Shown: positions 55,487-64,000 of the stretch, piece by piece
Layout: every line of letters starts with the position of its first letter
How positions within the stretch are numbered: position 1 is the first letter of the stretch
NCBI GenBank assembly: GCA_002778195.1
Contig: PCDI01000008.1
Location: forward strand, 988,655 to 1,052,654
Direction of reading: 5' to 3'
DNA: 64,000 bases
Origin: Raffaelea ambrosiae
Taxonomy: Eukaryota; Ascomycota; Sordariomycetes; Ophiostomatales; Ophiostomataceae
Translations under genes and position numbers: made by a program
The notes under the pieces: generated by a model
The model's database searches: none
What the model saw: only the letters and a program-made list of their open reading frames with translations
What the model was told of the DNA's origin: nothing

Positions 55487-57381
55487 ATGGCTACCGAATA
55501 CTTGACCTCGCAGGTGAGAAACGGACGATGTCCCGAAACAATGAGAGAGGCTTCCGGATGTTGACACAGTGGGCCATTTCCCCAGGTTGCGCACCCGGAG
55601 CTGGTGCACACCGATGCCTTCATCGATGGCCAGTACGTCCCGGCCCAGTCCAAGGGCCGATTTGATGTCGAGGGTAGGTCCCCGTTGTCCCCGGTGTCCC
55701 CGGAAGAGAGAGTCCGTGTGTGTCCGTTGTCTCTGACCTAGCCGCCTCTTCTGCTGCTGGGCAGACCCCGGCTCGGGCAAGATCATTGCCTCCGTGGCCG
55801 ACCTCGACGCCGACGACGTCGACGCTCTCGTCCACTCGGCGCACGCGGCCTTCCAGACGTTCCGCAAGGAGAACCCGCGCAGCCGCGGCAAGAAGCTGCT
55901 CCAGTGGGACGCCCTCATCCGCCAGCACCGCGACGACATCGCCCGCATCCTGACGCTGGAGACCGGCAAGCCCCTGGCCGAGGCGCAGGGCGAGATCGAG
56001 TACGCGCTCGGCTTCACCTGGTGGTTCGCCGGCGAGGCCGAGCGCATCCGCGGCAACATTGCCGTGCCGGCGGCGCCCAACCGTCGCGTCATGGTCATCA
56101 AGCAGCCCATTGGCGTCTGCGTGGCCCTGGTCCCGTGGAACTTTCCCATTGCGTAGGTGGATGGAGGGATTGGTCCTGCGTTTGACTCGTGTGTATCCAC
56201 TGCTATCTGGTAGCTATCTGGTCGCTATCTGGTAGCTGTCTGGTAGCTATCTGGTAGCTATCTGGTAGCTCTGGTAGCTATCCGGTGGCTCTGGTAGCTC
56301 TGGTAGCTATCCGGTGGCTCTGGTAGCTCTGGTAGCTATCCGGTGGCTTTGTTTCCTGTCGCTGACTCTTCCCAGAATGATCCTCCGCAAAGCGGCGGCT
56401 GCCTTCGCGGCCGGCTGCACGCTCATTGCCAAGCCGTCGCCCGAGACGCCCCTGACGTGTCTGCTGCTGGCCGGCCTCGCCCAGGCGGCCGGCTTCGGCC
56501 CCGGCGTGTTCAACGTGGCCACGACGTCCAACGCCCACACGCCGGCCCTGTCGGAGGCGCTGTGCAAGCACGCGCTCGTGAGCAAGGTGACGTTTACGGG
56601 CTCGACCGCGGTCGGCAGCCTGGTGGCCCGCCACTGCTCGTACGGCCTCAAGAAGCTGACCATGGAGCTCGGCGGCAACTGCCCCTTCCTCGTGTTTGCC
56701 GACTGCCACCAGCAGCAGGCGCTCGACCAGCTGATGGCGCTCAAGTGGCGCCACGCGGGCCAGGCCTGCATCACGGCCAACCGCGTGTACGTCGAGGCGA
56801 GCATCTACGACGAGTTCCTGGACAAGCTGGTGGCCGCCACCCGGGCCCAGATCCAGCTCGGCCACGGCACCGCGCCGGGCACCACCATGGGCCCCGTGAC
56901 GACCGACCGCGGCGTCGCCAAGGCCCAGCGGCACCTGGACGACGCCGTCGCCAAGGGCGCGCGGGTGGTCTTGGGCGGCCACAGCGACCGTTCCGCCATC
57001 CCCGAAAAGGGCTACTTTGTGCCGCCGACGATCCTGCGGGACGTGCCGCCGACGGCCCTGATTGCGCAGGAAGAGACGTTTGCGCCGGTGCTGGCGGTGT
57101 TTTCGTTCCAGACGGAGGAGGAGGCGGTCGCGCGGGCGAACGCGACCAACATGGGGCTGGCGAGCTATGCCTTTACCAAGAACATGGACCGGGTGTGGCG
57201 GCTGATGGAGAACCTGGAGGCCGGCATGATCGGCATGAACACGGGCAACTCGTCGGCCGCCGAGTCGCCGTTTGGCGGCATGAAGGCGTCGGGCTACGGC
57301 AAGGAGTCGGGCAAGGACGTGGCCGTGGAGGAGTACCTGGTGTCCAAGACGGTGACCCTGACGATCGAAGGCCAGTACTAG
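55487..57381 (+). CDS. NAD(P)-dependent aldehyde dehydrogenase (succinate-semialdehyde-dehydrogenase-like)
   Basis: Exons 55487-55513, 55586-55673, 55765-56152 and 56376-57381 give 502 residues. Splicing rebuilds DPGSGKIIASV and VPWNFPIAMILRKAAAAF. The catalytic pair is intact: Glu265 in MELGGN and Cys299 in GQACITANR, 34 residues apart as in the family. TFTGSTAVGS and ESPFGGMKASGYGKES match the succinate-semialdehyde-dehydrogenase-like clade. It oxidises a short-chain aldehyde to an acid. Intron 3 (223 bp) is filled by a tandem repeat. The gene is convergent with the sugar transporter across an assembly gap. The actual substrate is unknown. Confidence 0.9.
56203..56348. repeat. Intronic minisatellite (CTATCTGGTAG-type)
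   Basis: Thirteen or so units of an eleven-base repeat with point variants (CTGGTAGCTAT, CCGGTGGCT, CTGGTAGCT) fill most of intron 3 of the aldehyde dehydrogenase gene, leaving short splice-signal flanks. Confidence 0.85.
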
Positions 57382-57648
57382 GGGGCAGTGCTAGGGGGGG
57401 GGGGGGNNNNNNNNNNNNNNNNNNNNNNNNNAAAAAAAAAAAAAAAAAAGGAAAAGCTTGCTTTCTAATCAAGGTGATGCTCCCTGCTTTGTGGGTGTAA
57501 AATAGGAAGACAAGTCATTTGGAACGTCGACTATGGATCGGCATCTGTGTAGCTGCATGTGTGCATGTGTTCTACAACACAAACAAGAGAGAGTCCTACG
57601 GGCCGAGAGCGAGTGCACAAGACGGGCGCCTTCTCCCGTACCGTCTGT
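57382..57648. other. Assembly gap and spacer between ALDH and the transporter
   Basis: A G-run (about 57394-57406) leads into 25 N (57407-57431), followed by an A-run (57432-57449). The gap lies between two convergent 3' ends, so no gene is visibly broken. The fixed 25-base length may not be the true gap size. Confidence 0.9.
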
Positions 57649-59662
57649 TCAAGCCGCCACCACCTCCTGGGACTCGACCTGCACGCTGTCCGTGTCCTTG
57701 GCCTCGCACGGCATGCCGCCGCCGCCACTGCCGCCGCCGCCGCCGCCGCCGCCCGCACCGTCCAGCTGCACCCATTTGTCGGCCACCTGGGACACGTTCC
57801 ACTGCGGATACTGCCGGAAGAAGTCGTCCATCTGCTCGAGCGACCGGCCGGCCGTCTCGGGGTAGAACAGGTACAGCACGGGGATCGAGGCCAGGGTGAT
57901 GGCCATCCAGATGAGGTAGAAGCGCCAGGCCAGCGTGGCGAAGCCCGTGGGCGCCACCATGACGGTCAGGAAGTTCGTGGCCCAGTTGCACGTGCACTGG
58001 CCCGACGACGTCTTGCTGCGCATGCGCAGCGAGCCCACCTCGCTCGCGTACAGCCAGCACATGCTGTTCCAGCCGAGGCCGAAGCTGAACTGGAACACGA
58101 GCACAAACGCCGTGGCCGCCCAGCCGGCGGCGGCGGCGGCGGCGTCGTCCCGGTGGCGGTCGCCCACGCCCACGCAGCAGGCAATGAGGCCCATGCAGAC
58201 GCCGCACAGGGCGGCGCCCAGGATCATGGTGCGGCGGCGGCCGACGCGCTCGATGAAGAGCACGGGCAGGGCGGAGCCCACGAGGAAGCAGACGGACGCC
58301 ACGCAGCTCATGATGTAGCTGGTGCGGCTGCTGAGGCCGATCTGCGCAAAGATCACCGGCGCGTAGTACACGACCGCGTTGATCCCCGTGGCCTGGTGCA
58401 TGACGCCAATCGCGCTGGCCAGCACCAGCCGCCGCCGGTTCTGCAGCTCGCCCATCTCGAAGCACTCCTTCCACGACGTCGAGATCTCCGCCTCGTACGC
58501 CGCCGTCCGGAGGATCGTGTCGGCTTCCGTCCGGATGCCGTCCGACGCGGCCGTGGCGCCCTGGCCGTGCAGACGGGCGAGCACGTCGGCCACCTGGTCC
58601 GTCCGGCCACGGGCCGCCAGCCAGCGGGGGCTCTCGACGGTGAAGGGCATCAGGCCGAAGACGAAGAAGGGGAAGATCATTTGTACTGGCACGGTGAGCA
58701 GATGAAACAAACAGACAGAAGGGACAAAGGGACAAAGGGACAGAAGGACAGAAGAACAGAGAAGCAGATCCTACAAGCAATGGGAACCCTCCATTGGGCT
58801 TCTTTTCCGTCGAGACTAGGGCAGCCAAACACAAACCCAAGGTTGGTCAAATTGGAGATGACGATGCCCTGGGCGAAGACGACTGGATCAGTACCGCGCA
58901 TCTGGTCACCTCTTCACCGCGCGGACATGGAGAAACGCACCGCAATGACCATGGTGATTTCAATGACGACGAGAATCCCCCGGCGCGACGCACGCGCACA
59001 CTCTGCCGCCAGGACGGGGACCGTCACCGAGTTGCAGCCCGTGCCAAAGCCGGCCACGATGCGGCCGACTGACCGAAAGCATTAGCCGTGGAAAAGCCGC
59101 AAGGCGACACGGTGCGTCTCACCAATAAACTGGGCTCGTGAGAACGCCGAGGCTTGCAGCGTCGCGCCCACCATCAGGATCAGGCATGCCAAGAGGATGG
59201 TGCGTCGCCGGCTGAGGCGGTCCCCCGACAAAAAGGCCCCGATGGCCCCTGACATGCACCCGAGCTACGCATTGTGCGCCAAGCACAGTTGTCAGCTTTT
59301 CTGATGCTTGGCAAGACCAAGCCCAAGCATCCCCAGCATCCGGAGGCACTTGCCAATTGTCCATTGCCCAGAGATCCAGAGACAAATCTAGAGACTGAAA
59401 AAAAGAAAAAAAAAGGCCTTACATCGTAGGAAGCAACCATGAACCCAAGCAGGCCTGGAGACGGAAAGTGGAAGCGTTGGTTGAACGAGTCGAGAGAGAC
59501 CAGACCGCCCATGACTCCCTGGTCGCTGCACGCGCTGTCAGACATGGAAACCCGCAACGCCTGAACACCAAAGACTCACTATCCAAAGAGCAGAAAGGCA
59601 AACCCAGCGGTCGCAAAGACCATGGCCTGTAGAGGCGTGCCTGTGAGTTCTTTGAGCCCCAT
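57649..59662 (-). CDS. MFS sugar transporter (SP family)
   Basis: Six exons, 59662-59580, 59525-59423, 59264-59123, 59068-58941, 58868-58775 and 58685-57649, give 528 residues. Splicing rebuilds LLFGYDQGVMGGL in helix 1 and the GRIVAGFGTG motif. Other sugar-porter signatures are SGDRLSRRR, VESPRWL (PESPR variant), ERVGRRR, GINAVVYYAP in helix 7 and PETAGRSLEQMD after helix 12. Twelve transmembrane helices are expected from this layout. The tail has a poly-Gly run. It moves a hexose or related small polar compound across the plasma membrane by proton symport. Neighbouring ALDH, CMD and MBL genes suggest uptake for a catabolic route. It is not an obvious NGT1-type GlcNAc permease. Confidence 0.85.
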
Positions 59663-60487
59663 ACTTGCGTAGATGGAGAGGTTGGAAGAGTAGGAATCTA
59701 AAAAGAAAAGGCAGACGTATGCTTGCTGATGACACAAACAGACAGCAGCAACACATTCCAGCAAGCTTCGGTCTTTATAAGTTGCGGCCACACTCCTGCA
59801 GGGCCCCCCATATGCAAGATCTCCCCATCCTCGGTGCTCTGGCCGTGCCCATGTACCGTGCCGAGACACCGTGCCTCCCAGAGAGAGAAAGCCGTATTGC
59901 CACCTGGCCATGGGAAGAATACATCCAGAGGCAGGGGGGTCGTCCTACAAGAGATGGCAACAAACGCATGTTGTCCCCACAAACCCATGCCCGACTTGGA
60001 ACCGGATCAACAACAGCGCAGAGAGATGGCAGGGGGTATGGGCTGTGCATGGGGTAAATAACGAGTAGGCGGCCATGATTACACCAAACACTCATAGAGA
60101 AGCCGACGTCCGGCTATGCTCACGGGCCCCGGACTGTAGAATTGGATCTGCGGGGTGGCAGGAGTGGCAGGCTGGAAAGGGGAACGGTAGAGCTACGGGC
60201 CAATCGTTCAACAAGTTCTGCTCAACATGTTTCGGGGGTTCTTTCACAGTTTTGGTGGGCAGATGGCGTAAGGTAGAAGTCACGGGACAAGTACACGAGC
60301 TCGGCACTGGCAAATGTGAGCAACCTGGCCTTGTATCGAATAGTAGACGGTCTGTTCTATCTTCCGACGATGAATGGCTATTGCACGAAGATCTTGTCTT
60401 TTTATGTTCACAAGGCATGACACTTCAGATACAAAGATCGGTGTTCTTTGCTTCGATGACACCTCCCATACGTAGATTGATTTTCCT
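59663..60487. other. Intergenic region upstream of the transporter gene
   Basis: Promoter of the transporter gene and 3' flank of the CMD gene, both on the minus strand. No gene was recognised. Confidence 0.5.
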
Positions 60488-61130
60488 CTATTTCAAGAGG
60501 GGCGACACCTCAGCCAGCTCTCTCTTGTGCTCGCCATTGGCCACCATGTCGTCAATGGCCTTGCTGGCCACCTTCATGGCCTCCACGCCAGCCGGCACCC
60601 CGCAGTAGATCGACGTCTGCAGAATGGCCTCGCGAATTTCCAGCTCCGTCAGGCCGTTGTTGATCGCACCGCGGACATGGACGCCCAGCTCTGGCCAGCT
60701 CTTGAGAGCCACCAGCATGCCGATGTCTGCTGCGTTAGAGTACACGTACATGGTTTCGGAGAGAACACAACCAAAATAAAAATAGAACAAAAATAGAACA
60801 AAAATAGAACAAAGGTATCCAATCCAAAAGAGAGGTGGGGGTCATACTAAGAAGACTTCGTTGTGGAAAGGTTAAACCGGGCCTGGACCACACATGACCC
60901 CAGCAGTACCTAGAAACGAATCAGTCTCGATTCCTTTTTGAAGGAACAGGGCATGTCTATGCTCAAACCCTGCAACGGCATGGCTTGTCTCACTCGGTAA
61001 CCAGCCGCTGGCCAGGGTAGGTAAACTCTGTGGAGCCGTTCTTGAGAGCAGTGTCGACATATCTGTTGCCAACAACAGCTCTCCGGTTCTTGAGGCCTTG
61101 CTCGAACAGGGCGTCGTTGTGGTCGGCCAT
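60488..61130 (-). CDS. Carboxymuconolactone decarboxylase-family protein
   Basis: Exons 61130-60994, 60909-60848 and 60726-60488 give 145 residues. The usual gamma-CMD order is present: QGLKNRRAVVGNRYVD (helix 1), FTYPGQRLVTEYCWG across splice 1, SLLNIGMLVALKSWPEL across splice 2, and EIREAILQTSIYCGVPAGVEA near the end, with the family Cys. The middle exon reads GLTFPQRSLL where relatives usually have Asp-Lys-type residues, a small local divergence. True gamma-CMD decarboxylates carboxymuconolactone in aromatic breakdown; related proteins are AhpD-like or have unknown roles. It is divergent from the second MBL-fold hydrolase. Confidence 0.85.
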
Positions 61131-61857
61131 GATGGAAAGGTGGGCATGGAAGTACGGTGTGTGAAGATCAAGAAGTATGGGCGTGCGAACGAAAAAGAGA
61201 GGACGCCGTGCAAAGGGGGACAAGAGTGCGAGTCGGAAGTAGAAAAGAGAAAAAGAAGAGGCAGAAAGAGGAGCACAAGGCAAGAACAAGTAGTTCGCTG
61301 ACGAGGATCAACGCGGGGAGGGCGAGGGCCGCAGTACGAGGCAGAGAATATCAGGTCAGGAGGAATACGTAGTTGGCCAACCCACTCATTGTCGCCTGAC
61401 CAAAGGGCAGATTTCGGGTTGCAGTTCATGACAGCAGAGATATACTTCCAGTTGGGTCTGCGGCACCGATATCGCCCTGAGTAATCCGCATGATGGGACC
61501 ATTGGCACCCGTAGGGAGAGGGGTGGTGTGGACTTGTTTCTCCATGGGGCTGAATGGGAGGTTGTCAACTCCGCAAAAAGCCTTTGGGGTAACAATTCGC
61601 AGAGAGGAAGGCATGCGTTTGGAGACAGTCTGCACCCAAAGGCCCCATATTTTCTACCAACCAGCCAATCGCGTATCATACATAACAACCTTTTTTCTGG
61701 ATTCCCGGCCCTGTTGATATGAACTGAGATCTACTCCCAAAGCATACAATTCTGAACTTCCATCTCGGCTCTGGACAGGGAAGCGCGAGTTGGGCGGCAG
61801 AACCCTCCTATTTTCGAGTCGAACCAAACCCCCTGCTCCACATCACACGACACAACA
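61131..61857. promoter_or_regulatory. Divergent promoter of the CMD and second MBL genes
   Basis: A 727-bp spacer between divergent starts, with a GA-rich stretch just upstream of the CMD gene on the plus strand. No gene was recognised. The layout suggests shared control of the pair. Confidence 0.5.
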
Positions 61858-62889
61858 ATGACCGCCGTCGCTCCTCCTCCTTCTCCCCCTGCTTCTCCTC
61901 CTCGTGGGCACGTCTCGGTCCACGCCCTCTCCGCCGGCTACCTCACCCTCCCCGAGGCCTTCTTCGTCACCCCCCTCGACGACCCCCAGGCCAAAAAACG
62001 CGTGCCCTCGCTGTCCTTCCTGGTCCAGCACGCCGACCCGACATCCGGCAAGACCACCCGCATCGTCTTTGACCTCGGCATCCGCAAGCGCCTCGAGAAC
62101 TACGCACCGCCCATCTACCAGCATGTCCAGACGCGCATGCCCACGTCCGGCGAGCCCGACACCGTGGCCTCGCTGCAACAAGGCGGCCTGACGCCCGCCG
62201 ACATCGACTTCGTCATGCTGAGCCACCTGCACTGGGACCACATCGGCACCCCGGCCGACTACCCGGATGCGACCTTTGTCGTGGGGCCCGGCGCGCTGGG
62301 GCTGCTGGACGGCACGGCGCCCGCCGCCATTGGCGCGCACAGCCATTTTGAGCCCGACCTGCTGGACCCGAAGCGGACCATCCAGTTGCCCCCCGCCGAG
62401 GGGCCATCCAAGGAGACGCCAGGGGGGCCCTCCCAGGAGCCGGGAAGCAGTCTGGGTACACCCCAGCCCCAGAGTCTCCTCTTCTCCCGCGCGTGGACAC
62501 CGGTCGGCCTGTTCCCGGCCGCGATGGACATCTTTGGCGACGGCAGTCTGCACGTGGTGTCGGCGCCGGGCCACCTGGACGGCCACATCAACCTGCTGTG
62601 CCGCCTGGCCAGCGGCCGGTATGTCTACCTGGCGGGCGACGCGTGCCACGACGCGCGCATCCTGGTCGGCACCAAGGCCATGGCCACCTGGACGGACGCG
62701 GCCTCCGGGTGTGTCTGCTGCATCCACAAGGACAAGGCCAAGGCGGAGCAGACCATCAAGACCATCCGCGCCACCATGGAGGGCGCGGCGCCCGAGCTCG
62801 GTAAGGTGGAGGTGGTGCTGGCGCACGATGCGGCGTGGGAGGCGGCCGCGCGGCCGGCCGGGTGGTTTTTCCCCGGAGCGATTCCGTGA
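61858..62889 (+). CDS. Metallo-beta-lactamase-fold hydrolase (lactonase-like), copy 2
   Basis: A single exon of 343 residues starting at the ATG after ACAACA. It has the metal site SHLHWDHIGTP (His123, His125, Asp127, His128), VVSAPGHLDGHINLL (metal His), YLAGDACHD (bridging Asp) and VVLAHDAAW (last His). A Pro/Ser/Gly-rich insert of about 35 residues (about 180-215) lies before the SRAWTPVGLFP segment. It is of the same lactonase-like branch as the copy at 40 kb but has no introns and is diverged, so it is not a recent duplicate. Probable function: ring-opening of a lactone or related ester in the cytosol. Divergent from the CMD gene. Confidence 0.87.
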   Translation: MTAVAPPPSPPASPPRGHVSVHALSAGYLTLPEAFFVTPLDDPQAKKRVPSLSFLVQHADPTSGKTTRIVFDLGIRKRLENYAPPIYQHVQTRMPTSGEPDTVASLQQGGLTPADIDFVMLSHLHWDHIGTPADYPDATFVVGPGALGLLDGTAPAAIGAHSHFEPDLLDPKRTIQLPPAEGPSKETPGGPSQEPGSSLGTPQPQSLLFSRAWTPVGLFPAAMDIFGDGSLHVVSAPGHLDGHINLLCRLASGRYVYLAGDACHDARILVGTKAMATWTDAASGCVCCIHKDKAKAEQTIKTIRATMEGAAPELGKVEVVLAHDAAWEAAARPAGWFFPGAIP

Positions 62890-63561
62890 GGACCCATTGT
62901 GTGGATGGGCTAGTAAAGGAGGAGTGCGGTATATTCACCATCCGGGGAAGATTGCAATAGGTAGAAGCAAACAAGAGGTTTGTGTGCACAGAGCTGGGGC
63001 ACAAGAGGGCAATATCAGCATGAATAAATCAGTTGTGTGTTTTGAAGTTGGGTCTTTAACGACACTTTCCGGTGTTGTCCACCGTTTTCTACAATGCGTT
63101 CATATACAATGCCTTTGCTCAAGAACCAAACTGTGCTGGCAGCGTGCTGCACTCGTCGGCAAAGCACATGCTGGTTATCCAGTAAAGTCACGACATGGAC
63201 TTGAATAAAACACGATTTGGAGAGTGGGTTCGAAATTGTGGGTTTTTTTTTCGTTATTTTGTTGTTGGCGACTGGATGGCCCCAAGAGATGCAAATCCTA
63301 AACTGAGGAGCAGCTATCGTTGCCACTTCAGGCGTCCCTCAGTAAAAATCCCCTTCAATATACCTCCACGGCCAGAAGAGCCATCGTCCAGTCCAGAACA
63401 TAAAACACAATGTCCATCAGCACAGGCCCGGAAGCCCCCATCATCCGCCAGAGACCATGCACAGCCAGCGCCGCCAACACCCACAGCTTTGACCGCGTTG
63501 CTGCGGCCGCGGCTGCGGCACCATGGGCGCCGGTGCGACGTGCATGCAATCCGCTAGCTAG
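62890..63561. other. Spacer between MBL copy 2 and the right-edge gene
   Basis: Convergent 3' flanks. A minus-strand frame at 63355-63549 encodes a hydrophobic peptide (KLWVLAALAVHGLW, then ASGPVLMDIVFYVLDW) that could be a membrane segment of a further exon of the right-edge gene; no splice join could be established. Confidence 0.4.
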
Positions 63562-64000
63562 TCAGTACGCAGCACCGACGCCGACGGCGGCGGCAGGCTG
63601 AACCGCACCGCCGCCAGTGCCCGATGCGCCGCCGTGCCCTCCCAGGCCAGGCGTCAGCATGATGCGGCGGTTCTTCTTGATCAGCTGGTTGAGCGCCTTC
63701 TCAAACTTTTCCACGTCCTTTCTCGCCTGCGCCAACGACGTCTCTGCGTCCTCCACGCTCATAGCGCGGACCGAGTTTTCAAAGTCGTCGTCGTCGTCGT
63801 CTAGATGATCGTGGTCGTGGTCGTGATCGTGGTCATGGTCGTGGTCGTGGTCATGGTCATGATCGTGGTCGTAGTGGTGGTGATGGTGGTGATGATGGTG
63901 ATGGAGGTGTCCGTCGCTACCGTAGTCATCATCGTCCGCACCGTCGTCATCGTCCAGCCCACCAAATCCGCCGTTGCGCATCTCAGGTGTGTGGTAGATC
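63562..64000 (-). CDS. Right-edge partial gene: His-Asp repeat protein
   Basis: The frame runs off the right end of the window, so the N-terminus is missing; the visible part is 146 residues. An acidic stretch (LDDDDGADDDD) is followed by ten consecutive His, then about twelve alternating Asp-His units and a poly-Asp stretch. Then comes a helical segment (SVEDAETSLAQARKDVEKF to LIKKNRRIM) and a Gly/Ala-rich end at GVGAAY. The His/Asp run could chelate metals, but no domain was recognised. A further 3' exon cannot be excluded. Confidence 0.6.
   Translation of the reverse strand, partial: IYHTPEMRNGGFGGLDDDDGADDDDYGSDGHLHHHHHHHHHHYDHDHDHDHDHDHDHDHDHDHDHLDDDDDDFENSVRAMSVEDAETSLAQARKDVEKFEKALNQLIKKNRRIMLTPGLGGHGGASGTGGGAVQPAAAVGVGAAY
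63809..63905. repeat. Tandem GTGGTC/GTGATG-type repeat encoding the His-Asp tract
   Basis: A hexamer-type repeat encoding alternating Asp-His and a His run on the minus strand; probably length-variable between strains. Confidence 0.85.

Noticed and set aside
57649..59662. The sugar porter as the missing GlcNAc permease
   Set aside because: Its motifs are those of general hexose porters, and it lies 40 kb from the GlcNAc genes among ALDH/CMD/MBL genes.
1..64000. tRNA or rRNA genes
   Set aside because: I scanned by eye for T-arm GGTTCGAATCC-type sequences with pairing arms on both strands and found none; a tRNA search program would be decisive.

Overview
The window is nuclear DNA from a filamentous ascomycete, most likely a Sordariomycete. 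The reasons are short GT-AG introns (54-300 bp) with CTAAC-type branch points, GC-rich coding sequence rich in trinucleotide and homopolymer tracts, and fungal-only families (Ndt80-like and Zn2Cys6 regulators, a GH3-GNAT GlcNAc sensor, fungal P450). Order-level placement (for example Ophiostomatales) cannot be settled by reading alone. A run of 25 N at 57407-57431 is an assembly gap.

Left part (1-18 kb): a GlcNAc-utilisation gene cluster. It holds a GlcNAc-kinase-type hexokinase (hxk3, +), an Ndt80-family regulator (ron1, -), an NGS1/NAG3-type GH3-GNAT sensor (-) and GlcNAc-6-phosphate deacetylase (dac1, +). hxk3 and ron1 are convergent; the sensor and dac1 are divergent. Together they cover sensing, transcriptional control, phosphorylation and deacetylation of GlcNAc. 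The deaminase and a GlcNAc permease are not in the window.

Middle part (18-31 kb): mostly conserved cell-biology genes. An alpha/beta-hydrolase-3 protein (-) is followed by the divergent pair pex14 (-) and ndc80 (+), then vps25 (+) and a six-BRCT Brc1/Rtt107-like repair scaffold (-).

Right part (32-63 kb): accessory, with long gene-poor spacers, many metabolic enzymes and several regulators. In order: a C2HC/Zn2Cys6 regulator (+), a P450 (+), an MBL-fold lactonase-like hydrolase (+), a zinc alcohol dehydrogenase (-), a large C2H2 regulator (+), a 3-hydroxyisobutyrate-dehydrogenase-like enzyme (-), a broken F-box-like family gene (-), a MITE-like element, a small divergent kinase (-), a small Cys-containing ORF (-), an aldehyde dehydrogenase (+), an MFS sugar transporter (-), a carboxymuconolactone-decarboxylase-like protein (-) and a second MBL-fold hydrolase (+). 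The block at 55.5-62.9 kb (dehydrogenase, transporter, CMD, lactonase) looks like a small catabolic cluster. The 40-50 kb block (lactonase, ADH, regulator, HIBADH) looks like a second one. The right edge cuts a gene for a His-Asp repeat protein.

Exon-intron structures were deduced by eye from splice signals, reading frame and family motifs; each quoted protein length comes from exons summing to a whole number of codons.
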